From: Azospirillum lipoferum | GTDB taxonomy: Bacteria > Pseudomonadota > Alphaproteobacteria > Azospirillales > Azospirillaceae | Length of the DNA: 64,000 bases | Assembly: GCF_024170005.1 (NCBI RefSeq) | Contig: NZ_JALJXJ010000011.1 | Location: forward strand, 124,001 to 188,000 | Direction: 5' to 3' | In this document: piece after piece, positions 24,290 through 32,104 of the stretch | Position numbering within the stretch: position 1 is the first letter of the stretch | Layout: every line of letters begins with the position of its first letter | Translations under genes and position numbers: made by a program | The notes under the pieces: generated by a model | Seen by the model: only the letters and a program-made list of their open reading frames with translations | Told to the model about the DNA's origin: nothing | Database searches by the model: none

Positions 24290-25948
24290 TCAGCGCGACG
24301 CCAGCCGCAAGTCCATCATGACGCTGTCGCTTCCCGCCGGAGCGTCGGTCGCGGCGATGCCGACCGGTAAGAACGGCCCAGGGGTGGAATCGACCCGCTG
24401 GGGAAGCCCGCCTGCTGGGTGCAGAAGACTGCCCATGCGGACCGCGGCGCGGGTCTTGCCGACCGGTGCGGTGCCGCTGGTGGCGACGGGCACGATGCCG
24501 CCGGCGGGGGCGGAGGTCAGCGCGACGCCGTCGGCCGGATGGTCCTGCTCCAGCCGGCGCACCCGGTCGTAATCGCGTTGAACCAGATTGCCGGCATCGA
24601 CGCCGCCGGAACCCACCTTGCGGAACTCGCCGGTGCAGTCCACCGCCTCGAACCGGTTGGCTCGGCAGGCGCCGGAGACACTGAGCGCCGGGGCCAAGCC
24701 GTCGCGGCCGAGACGGATCAGTCGTTCCGCATCCTCGAACCGGTTGCCGACGGCGGACGACGCGACCAATGCTGCGGTCTCGATGTCGGCGGCTCGGTCG
24801 TTGGTGCCGTCGCCGAAGCTGGCGCTGCCGCCGGTGAACTGGTTGCGCTCCAGCGACCGCACCACGATCAGGCCGGTGACCGGCCGTTTGGGCAGGCGGT
24901 AGTCGGGCATGAGCGAGCCGCTGCACCCGATCAGGACATTGCCGTACATCTCCGCCATCGGCCCCTGGATCCAGCCGTTGCCGCAGGCCTCGAAGGCGCA
25001 GTCCAGGAACTTGTTGTTGGACAGGAAGGTCCGCTTCGGCGCCCCGTCCTCCGCCAGGATGGCGTAGGGGGAGAAGCCGAAATGGCAGGAGAGGAAGCTG
25101 GAATGGTCGATGCCGTTCTCCGGCGCCACGGCGATGGAGGCCAGCGTGTTGCCGGCAAGATCGGTGTCTAGGAACAGATGGTCGCCGAAGCTGTCGGTCC
25201 CCTCCGACCAATAGGCGCCGATGTGGTTCTTGGTCAGCTGGCAGGAGATCAGCGAGGAATGGTCGCGCCAGACATCCACCCCGACGCGGAAGCCGAACAC
25301 CCCGACCCGTTCCAGCAGGAAGCGGGAAGTCAGGGCGATCCCCCCCATGCCCGGCGGCGCATCGCCCGGCCGGTTGCCGGGCTTCGGCCCGCGCAGGCTG
25401 AGATGCGCGATGCGGCTGCGCTGATAGCCCTTGTTGTCGTCCCGTGCACCCTGCCGGCTGCCGCAGCGGATGGCGAAGCGGCCCGGCCCGAGATCCACCG
25501 GCCAGGACAGCAGCGAGGCACGCATGCCGGCGCCGACGATCTCCACCTCGTTGAAGGCGTCATCATAGCGGTCGAGGTTCGGCAGGATGATCTCGCCGTC
25601 CAGCCGGTACTGGCCGGGTGGAACCAGCACCGTTCCGCCCTGACCGGCGCGCGAGAGTTCCAGGACGGCGCCTTGCAGGGCGGCCCAGTCGCATTCCTGA
25701 TCCAGGGAGCGGACATGCGGATGGACGCGCCGTGCCGCCTCCAGGCTTTTGTAGCGTTCCGACAGGGGATGGCTGCGCCCGTCGCCGATGGCACCGCGGT
25801 CGCGGATCGACAGGGCCGGGCCGTTCCGCGGCGGGTCAGGGGGTGGGCGCAGGGATTTGCCCTGAGCGGCTTGCACGGCTGCGGGGAAGGAGAGCGCTGC
25901 CGACAGCAGCGCGCGCCTGCCGATACGGCAGCCGGCCCCCCAGCTCAT
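24290..25948 (-). CDS. Exported pectate-lyase-like right-handed beta-helix protein
   Basis: A 552-residue protein. The N-terminus RIGRRALLSAALSFPAAVQA is a Tat-like signal with twin arginines. The body starts with a pectate-lyase-superfamily pattern (IRDRGAIGDGRSHPLSERY, GGTVLVPPGQYRL) and continues with many Asn-rich short coils (NNKFLDCAFEACGNGW, NRFEDAERLI, NRFEAVDCTG) typical of a right-handed parallel beta-helix. No lyase catalytic residues could be identified. The ATG at 25948 overlaps the upstream glycosyltransferase stop by ATGA, so it is the last gene of the exopolysaccharide operon. A role in trimming or binding the polymer is inferred from position. Confidence 0.8.
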   Translation of the reverse strand: MSWGAGCRIGRRALLSAALSFPAAVQAAQGKSLRPPPDPPRNGPALSIRDRGAIGDGRSHPLSERYKSLEAARRVHPHVRSLDQECDWAALQGAVLELSRAGQGGTVLVPPGQYRLDGEIILPNLDRYDDAFNEVEIVGAGMRASLLSWPVDLGPGRFAIRCGSRQGARDDNKGYQRSRIAHLSLRGPKPGNRPGDAPPGMGGIALTSRFLLERVGVFGFRVGVDVWRDHSSLISCQLTKNHIGAYWSEGTDSFGDHLFLDTDLAGNTLASIAVAPENGIDHSSFLSCHFGFSPYAILAEDGAPKRTFLSNNKFLDCAFEACGNGWIQGPMAEMYGNVLIGCSGSLMPDYRLPKRPVTGLIVVRSLERNQFTGGSASFGDGTNDRAADIETAALVASSAVGNRFEDAERLIRLGRDGLAPALSVSGACRANRFEAVDCTGEFRKVGSGGVDAGNLVQRDYDRVRRLEQDHPADGVALTSAPAGGIVPVATSGTAPVGKTRAAVRMGSLLHPAGGLPQRVDSTPGPFLPVGIAATDAPAGSDSVMMDLRLASR

Positions 25949-27192
25949 GGCGCCCGCGCCCGCACCGGGTGACTGAGCCCGCTGCTGAGAGCCGTGCGAT
26001 AGACCTCCTCCACCCGGTCGAGATGGCGGTCCAGCGTGAAAGGGGCCCGCCAATAGCGGTCGTAGGCGTTGCGGCCCATCCGCTCGACCTCCGCATCCTG
26101 GGAGAGCTGTTTCAGGCAACGGGCGAGGTCGGCAGCGTCGCCGCTGCGGAACAGGAAGCCGTTCTCGCCGGGCAGCACCGCTTCCGCCGCCGCGCAATTG
26201 TCGCTGACGATGACGGGAACGCCATTTGCCAGAGCTTCATAGGCGGCAAGGCCGAAGGTCTCGTACCACAGTGACGGAACCACCAGTGCGCGTGCCCGCC
26301 GCATCTCTTCCAGCACCGCGTCGGGTGGCAGCCAGCCGGCAAGCTCCGCTTCCGGGTTCAGCCGGCGGACCGCGTCCGCCTCGTCGCCGTCGCCGACGAA
26401 GCGCACCGGGCAGCCGGCCTGTGCCGCCGCGCCGGCCATCAGAGCAGCACCCTTCTCGCGCGACAGGCGACCGACGAACAGCACTTGTCGGTTGGCGGCA
26501 ACTGGAGCGGGGCCATGGTCCTCAACCTCCACCGGGTTCGGGATGGGCAGGGTTACGGTCCCGGGTGGCAGATGGGAGGCGATCACCGCGCGCTGGCGGT
26601 CGCTGAGCGTCACCAGCGCCATGCCCCCGGTAAAACCGCCGGCCAGCGCCCCCGCTGCATGACGGGCCGCCCGCCACCATTTGTGGTGCCGGGCGCGGGC
26701 ATCGCAGTCGGTGGCGAGGCAGCCTGCGGACAGTGCCCGGTGCGGGCAGTTGACGCCTTCGGGAAAGACGAAGAAGGCGCCGTTGGGGCAGAGCGGGAAA
26801 TAGTCGTGCAAGGTCAGCAGCACCGGCAGGCCGGACTTGCGGCAGACCGGGAAGACGCTGGGGGACAGCGCCTTGGCCCAGCCATGGATATGGACCACCG
26901 TGTCGTTGGCCGGACAGGTGCCGAGCAAGCCTTCCAGCGCGCGCGCCGCCTCGCGGTTCCAGATGCCGCGCAGCGCGGCCTGGACGCGGTCGGCGTTGCC
27001 CTTCAGGTCGGGCTGCTCCAGGCAGTGGACGGTGATGCCATCGGTCAGCAGCGCCGGATCGATGGGCGGCACGGCAGTGAAGAATTGGACCCGGTGGCCG
27101 CGCCCGGCCAACCCGACGGCGCTTGCGATGGCGACCTTCGCCAGCCCGCCGCTGGGGTGGGCGTGGTCGCAGAGGATGACGATGGTGCTCAT
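25945..27192 (-). CDS. Glycosyltransferase family 4 protein
   Basis: A 415-residue GT-B transferase. It starts MSTIVILCDHAHPSGGLAKVA, and the donor domain shows VLFVGRLSREKGAALM, GWLPPDAVLEEM and PSLWYETFGLAAYEALANGVPVIVSD with the family E(x7)E spacing. A Cys-rich insertion in the acceptor domain (CPNGAFFVFPEGVNCPHRALSAGCLATDC region) occurs in some GT4 members. The ATG at 27192 lacks a good ribosome site and sits 10 bases after the previous gene, so reinitiation is likely. Confidence 0.86.
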   Translation of the reverse strand: MSTIVILCDHAHPSGGLAKVAIASAVGLAGRGHRVQFFTAVPPIDPALLTDGITVHCLEQPDLKGNADRVQAALRGIWNREAARALEGLLGTCPANDTVVHIHGWAKALSPSVFPVCRKSGLPVLLTLHDYFPLCPNGAFFVFPEGVNCPHRALSAGCLATDCDARARHHKWWRAARHAAGALAGGFTGGMALVTLSDRQRAVIASHLPPGTVTLPIPNPVEVEDHGPAPVAANRQVLFVGRLSREKGAALMAGAAAQAGCPVRFVGDGDEADAVRRLNPEAELAGWLPPDAVLEEMRRARALVVPSLWYETFGLAAYEALANGVPVIVSDNCAAAEAVLPGENGFLFRSGDAADLARCLKQLSQDAEVERMGRNAYDRYWRAPFTLDRHLDRVEEVYRTALSSGLSHPVRARAP

Positions 27193-27202
27193 CAGGGGGT
27201 GC

Positions 27203-28390
27203 TCATTGCAGGGCGCCGCGATAGACCGCTGCGGTGCGGGCGGCGATGACCGGCCAATCGAAGCGGCTGCGCACCAGTGCTTGGCAAGCAGCGGCATCCG
27301 GCAGGCGGCGGACGCCGGTCAGCGCCTCAGCAAGGCCGATGCCGATCGACTGCGCGTCGGTGCCTGCCAATACGAGGTCGCCGTCCAGCTCTTCCACCAC
27401 CTCCGGCAGGCCGCCGACCGGGGTGACCATCACCGGCGTGCCGGCAGCGAGCGATTCCAGCGCGGTCAGGCCGAAGCCCTCCAGCGCCTGCGACGGCATC
27501 ACGCACAGATCGGCGGCGCGGTAGGCCAGCGGCAGATGGGCGTCGGGAACGAAGCCGAGCAGCCGGACATGCTCCTCGAGCCCCAGCGCGCCGATGCGGT
27601 CCTGAAGGGCCGCCGCCTCCGGCCCGCGACCGGCGACGACCAGCAGAACGTCGGGCACCCGCCGGCGCAACTCCACCATCGCATCGACCAGCGCGGTCAA
27701 CCCCATGCGCTTCACCAGCCGGCGAACCGTCAGTACGGTGGGCCGCCCCTGCGGCCAGCCGAGGCGGGCACGCGCCTGATGCTTGCTGTCCGGCAAGTCG
27801 TAGCGGTCGGCATCCACGCCGCCCGGTACCCGGTGAATGCGCTCCGGCCGCACACCGTAACTCTCAGCCAGGATGGCGGCGAAGGAGCGTGACAGCACGA
27901 CGAAACGGGCGGCGCGGTGATAGACCAGCCGTTCCACCATGAATTTCAGCCGCACTGCCAGCGGACCGGCGCCCTCCGCCGCACTTTCCAGCGCCCAGGG
28001 GCCATGGAAATGGACGACCAGCGGCCGGTTGCGCAGGGCGGGCAGGGCGCCCACCGTGTTCAGCGCGAAATGCGACGCGACGAGGTCCGGCCCCTGCCGG
28101 CGCAGCGCCTCCGCGATGGCGACCCGCGCCGCGGCCAGCCGGCGCGGCAGCGAGGCCGTCGGCGGGGCGAAGCTGTCGATGCGGGCGCCGTTGTCCAGCG
28201 TCTCCGAAACATTGCCAAGCACCAGCCCGGAAAAGGCGATGCCCTGCTGCGGCAGGTAACGGGCGAGATGGTAGAACATGTTCTCCGCCCCGCCATGGTT
28301 TTCCGGGAACCAGCCCAGCCCGAGTTGAAGCACGCTGGCCTCCCGCATCTCCCCTGGCAGACTATCGGGCGGGATCAGGCTTCCGTCCAT
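27203..28390 (-). CDS. Glycosyltransferase family 4 protein
   Basis: A 395-residue GT-B transferase with LQLGLGWFPENHGGAENMFYHLARYL at the acceptor side and VLTVRRLVKRMGL, LLGFVPDAHLPLAYRAADL and PSQALEGFGLTALESLAAGTPVMVTPVGG at the donor side. The ATG at 28390 has GAGGA 7 bases upstream and overlaps the preceding gene by 16 bases; an internal ATG at 28348 would begin nearer the first strand but has a poorly spaced site. Sugar specificity is unknown. Confidence 0.87.
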   Translation of the reverse strand: MDGSLIPPDSLPGEMREASVLQLGLGWFPENHGGAENMFYHLARYLPQQGIAFSGLVLGNVSETLDNGARIDSFAPPTASLPRRLAAARVAIAEALRRQGPDLVASHFALNTVGALPALRNRPLVVHFHGPWALESAAEGAGPLAVRLKFMVERLVYHRAARFVVLSRSFAAILAESYGVRPERIHRVPGGVDADRYDLPDSKHQARARLGWPQGRPTVLTVRRLVKRMGLTALVDAMVELRRRVPDVLLVVAGRGPEAAALQDRIGALGLEEHVRLLGFVPDAHLPLAYRAADLCVMPSQALEGFGLTALESLAAGTPVMVTPVGGLPEVVEELDGDLVLAGTDAQSIGIGLAEALTGVRRLPDAAACQALVRSRFDWPVIAARTAAVYRGALQ

Positions 28391-29877
28391 TGCTTGTCCT
28401 CTTGGAATTGGCGGCCCGGACCTGTGGGTTGAATGGCGGCCTGCTGACTGGCCAGCCCGTGGTTCTTGGCGGCCATTGCCATGCCCAGGAAAAACCAGAA
28501 GCCGACGCCCGTCACCTTCACCAGCGTGTGTTCGAACACCATGCAGCCGAGGATGGTCAGTGCCGCCGTCTCGGCACAGCGGGCGAACGGGTCTGGCGGC
28601 GCACCGCCGCGGCGCAGCATCCCAACCGTCAATGCGATGATGCCGGTGACATAGCCCAGCGTGCCGGGCCAGCCGAGCTCGTAGGGCACGCGCAGGATGC
28701 CACTGTCGAAGAAGGCCATGGCGCCCAACTGCCCGTCCTCGTTGGTCAGCTTGGTCGCGGTGTCGATGGTGCCGAGCCCGGCGCCGCGCACCTCGGTCAG
28801 CGCCTGGATCAGGAAGCGGCCGTAGAACTCCTGCCGCTCCTGATAGCTGCGGTCGTTCTCCATCGAGTTCAGCGTGTCAAAGCGGGAGATGATGGCCTGA
28901 CTGACCATCGGCACACTGAGGAGCGGCAGGGAGCACAGCACCAGCCCGACACCGACCGCGACCAGCCGCAGCCGGTGCCGGCCCGGCATGGTCAGCAGCA
29001 GCCACGCGAAGGAGAACAGTCCCGCCAGCCACGCCGCCCGCACGAGGCTGAGCAGCAGCGACCCCAGCGCCAGGGCGCCTGCGACGGGAACGAGAATGCC
29101 GCGCGCCGCCGGCAGCACCACCAGCCCGGTCACCAGCAGGAAGGCCATCGGACCGGAGGAGTTCAGCGTGCTGAACACCCGCACCTGCATCGGCAGCGGC
29201 ATGCCCTGGTTGGTCATGCCGACATTGATCAGCCAGCGCGCATCCCAGGCCGGCATGACGAAATATTGGATCAGGCCATAGCCGCCGACCAGCGCCAGCC
29301 CCAGCACGAAGGCGCGCAGCACCGCATCGCGCATCTGCGGGTAGAGCGGCCAGTGGAGTGCGACGTAAAGCCCCAGCGTTACTGGGACCAGCCAGTTCAG
29401 CAGGGCGAAGGTCGCCGCCGCCACACCGGCCTGGGTAATGCCGTTGAAATAGGCGTAGAAGATGCCGAGCATCACCGGCACGAAACCGAAATAGGCGCGG
29501 TAGCGCAACATCGGCAGATATTGTCCGATCACCAACCAGGTCATCGCGCCGACGGCGAAGGGCGTCACCATGACCGGGCTGATGACGCTCCACCCCGCTT
29601 GGTAATCGACCAGCCGCCGCACCTCCGGCGTCAGGAACCACAGCCACCAGGTGAAGGCGGCGAAGCGGGCGGGGTCGCGCGTCACCAGCAGCGCGCCGAC
29701 GGTAAGCGCGCCGACCGGGAAGATGATCTCCAGCAGGCCGGCCTTGCCGACCAGCACCGGCATCGCCACCAGGAACCAGAAGACCGGTGCCGCCAGCTTG
29801 CCGACGGACGGCAGGTCGCCGATGGCGTGACCCGCACCATGATGGCTCCGCTCCAGGCCAGTGGTGACGACGGTCAT
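28375..29877 (-). CDS. O-antigen ligase/Wzy-type polymerase family membrane protein
   Basis: A 500-residue polytopic inner-membrane protein with about 10-12 hydrophobic segments. A large periplasmic loop (about 330-400) contains RFDTLNSMENDRSYQERQEFYGRFL and GAGLGTIDTATKL, the arrangement typical of O-antigen ligases and Wzy polymerases. As the only such protein in the operon it is the best candidate for polymerising the exopolysaccharide repeat unit. It overlaps the GT2 gene upstream by ATGA and the GT4 gene downstream by 16 bases. Confidence 0.82.
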   Translation of the reverse strand: MTVVTTGLERSHHGAGHAIGDLPSVGKLAAPVFWFLVAMPVLVGKAGLLEIIFPVGALTVGALLVTRDPARFAAFTWWLWFLTPEVRRLVDYQAGWSVISPVMVTPFAVGAMTWLVIGQYLPMLRYRAYFGFVPVMLGIFYAYFNGITQAGVAAATFALLNWLVPVTLGLYVALHWPLYPQMRDAVLRAFVLGLALVGGYGLIQYFVMPAWDARWLINVGMTNQGMPLPMQVRVFSTLNSSGPMAFLLVTGLVVLPAARGILVPVAGALALGSLLLSLVRAAWLAGLFSFAWLLLTMPGRHRLRLVAVGVGLVLCSLPLLSVPMVSQAIISRFDTLNSMENDRSYQERQEFYGRFLIQALTEVRGAGLGTIDTATKLTNEDGQLGAMAFFDSGILRVPYELGWPGTLGYVTGIIALTVGMLRRGGAPPDPFARCAETAALTILGCMVFEHTLVKVTGVGFWFFLGMAMAAKNHGLASQQAAIQPTGPGRQFQEDKQWTEA

Positions 29878-30884
29878 GCCGGTGTCTCCCGCCAGTCACG
29901 CATCCCCGCCAGCCGGCCGCGCAGCGTGGCGCGCAGCTTCGCCCCGGCATGCCGGTCGCCGCGCAGCCTCAGTCTTGCCCATTGTGCCAGACCCGGAAAC
30001 TCGCAGGTTCCCACCAGCATCGCCCAGGCGGCGAAGGCGGCGCGGTTGGCCGGGCCGAAATGGGCCATCAGGGCCAACGTGTCGTTGAAGGTCGCGTTTT
30101 CCTGCGCCAGCGGATGGAAATGGTCGGCTCCGCGCTGGTCGATGTCGAAGCGCACGGCCGGAAAGTGATCGACCGCCACCAGCGGGTCGTAGACCAACCG
30201 CCAGCCCTGGCGGGACAGCCGCAGGCAGAAATCCACCTCGTTGCGGACCTGGGCGCCGCTGCCGCGCAGCCGGGTGTTCAGTCGCTGGCCGGCGATTGCC
30301 GTGCGGCGGAAGCTCCAGTTGGCGCCCTTCAGCACGTCGACGTCCCGCCCCGGGCCGACACCCAGATGGTGGTTGCCGATGACCCGGCCGAACCATTGCA
30401 GCCGGCCGACCACCTCCGCCTCCCCGGTTTCGGGTACGGTGCCGTGATAGACATGATCGCGACCGCCGACACCGCCGATGCGGGGATCGGTGCGATACCA
30501 GGCCTCGATCCGCTCGACCCAGTCGGGATGGGGAACGGCATCGTCGTCGGTGATGGCGACGATATCGCCACGGGCATGGTCCATGCCGCGATTGATGGCG
30601 GCGACCTGCCCCGGCACGTCGATGCCGACGATCTGGACCGGCAGGGCAGGGGAGTAGCGGCGGGCGACCTTTGCGGAGTCCGGGTCGCTGTCACGCACGG
30701 TGACAACCACCTGGACCGGTGCCAGCGTCTGGCGGACCAACCCCTCCAGACAGCCGGCGAGCTGGTCCGGCCGGCGGTAGGTCGGGACGATGACGGTGAC
30801 GCCCAGCCGCTCGACGGTGTCGGGATCGATCGGGACCAGTGACACCGGGCGGGCCATGGTTGACGGGGTCATGTTGCCGCTCAT
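29874..30884 (-). CDS. Glycosyltransferase family 2 protein
   Basis: A 336-residue GT-A transferase: VTVIVPTYRRPDQLAGCLEGL nucleotide-binding start, GQVAAINRGMDHARGDIVAITDDDAVPHPDW with the metal-binding DDD, and the acceptor-side GANWSFRRTAI segment. There is no membrane anchor except a possible C-terminal hydrophobic patch. ATGA overlaps at both ends couple it to the neighbouring genes. Confidence 0.87.
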   Translation of the reverse strand: MSGNMTPSTMARPVSLVPIDPDTVERLGVTVIVPTYRRPDQLAGCLEGLVRQTLAPVQVVVTVRDSDPDSAKVARRYSPALPVQIVGIDVPGQVAAINRGMDHARGDIVAITDDDAVPHPDWVERIEAWYRTDPRIGGVGGRDHVYHGTVPETGEAEVVGRLQWFGRVIGNHHLGVGPGRDVDVLKGANWSFRRTAIAGQRLNTRLRGSGAQVRNEVDFCLRLSRQGWRLVYDPLVAVDHFPAVRFDIDQRGADHFHPLAQENATFNDTLALMAHFGPANRAAFAAWAMLVGTCEFPGLAQWARLRLRGDRHAGAKLRATLRGRLAGMRDWRETPA

Positions 30885-32053
30885 GCCGGGGCCAGCTCCC
30901 GACCGCGGCGGCTGGCAGTCTTGGACCGTTCCGGTGCCAGGGAGGCTTCCTCGCCGTTCATCCAGCTGTCGATGGTCTCGCGCAGGCGCATTTTGAACAC
31001 GTCGCGGTCGAAGCGGGCGGCGTGGGCGCGGATGGCAACGGGGTTGAAGCGGGGTTCCTGCGCCTCGAACCGCTCCACCGCCTCGATCAGGCCTTCCGGC
31101 GTCTGCTGGTCGAAGAACAGGCCGGACAGGCCGTCGCGCACCGTCTCGGTGGCGCCGCCTCGGTTCAGTGCGATCACCGGCCGGCCGGCGGCCATCGCCT
31201 CCACCGGGACGATGCCGAAATCCTCGTTCGCCGTGAAGATCAGCGCCCGGCAGGAGGCATAGTGGCGGTCGAGCGCCGCCGGGGAGCAGTGGCCGACCAG
31301 TTCCACCGTCGGTCCGGCCATCTGCTTCAGCCGTTTGAACTCCTCCCCCTCGCCGACGACGACCAGCTTGCGGCCCATGCGGTTGAAGGCCTCGATGGCG
31401 ATGTCGGCCCGCTTGTAGGAAACGAGCTGGCTGACGAACAGGTAATGGTCGCTCCGGTCACCACCGTCGGCAGAGGTGACCGTAGCGAAGCGCTGCGTCT
31501 CCACCGGAGGGTGGATGACGGTGGCGTCGCGGCGATAGACCCGCCAGATGCGCTGAGCCACCGTGTGCGAGTTGGCGATGAAGCGGTCGACCCGCGCCGC
31601 CGTCGCCAGATCCCATTGCCGAAGCCGGTGGATGGCATAGGGCATCAGCGGCCGCACCATCGGGCCGGCCGAATGCAGGTAATCGTGATAGCCGCTCCAC
31701 ACATAGCGCATCGGCGTGTGGCAGTAGCAGACATGCAGCGCATCGGGCCGCGTCAGCACACCCTTCGCCGGGCCGGATTCGCTGCTGATGACGAGGTCGT
31801 AGGCGCTGAGGTCGAGCTGTTCCAGCGCCAGCGGCATCAGCGGCAGGTATTTCTGGTACATCCGGTGGGCCATCGGCAGCCGGTCGATGAAGGTCGTGGT
31901 GACCCGGTGGCTGCGGATGACAGGTGATATGCGCTCCGGCCGGTAGACATGGGTGAAGATGTCGGCCTCCGGATACAGCTCGCACAGGGCTTCGATGACC
32001 TTCTCGCCCCCGCGCATCCCGACGAGCCAGTAATGGACGATCGCGACTTTCAT
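30881..32053 (-). CDS. Glycosyltransferase family 4 protein (WbaZ-like)
   Basis: A 390-residue GT-B transferase. It opens MKVAIVHYWLVGMRGGEKVIEAL and carries CYCHTPMRYVWSGYHDYL, FIANSHTVAQRIWRVY, YLFVSQLVSYKRADIAIEAF and FTANEDFGIVPVEAMAAGRPVIALN, a pattern shared with the WbaZ mannosyltransferase group. This makes mannose a reasonable but unproven guess. GGGAG lies 9 bases before the ATG. It overlaps the GT2 gene by ATGA. Confidence 0.87.
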   Translation of the reverse strand: MKVAIVHYWLVGMRGGEKVIEALCELYPEADIFTHVYRPERISPVIRSHRVTTTFIDRLPMAHRMYQKYLPLMPLALEQLDLSAYDLVISSESGPAKGVLTRPDALHVCYCHTPMRYVWSGYHDYLHSAGPMVRPLMPYAIHRLRQWDLATAARVDRFIANSHTVAQRIWRVYRRDATVIHPPVETQRFATVTSADGGDRSDHYLFVSQLVSYKRADIAIEAFNRMGRKLVVVGEGEEFKRLKQMAGPTVELVGHCSPAALDRHYASCRALIFTANEDFGIVPVEAMAAGRPVIALNRGGATETVRDGLSGLFFDQQTPEGLIEAVERFEAQEPRFNPVAIRAHAARFDRDVFKMRLRETIDSWMNGEEASLAPERSKTASRRGRELAPA

Positions 32054-32104
32054 GGTGGGTTCTCCCGAAAGGGACCGGCGCTCACGTGAGCCGAGGATTC
32101 AAAC

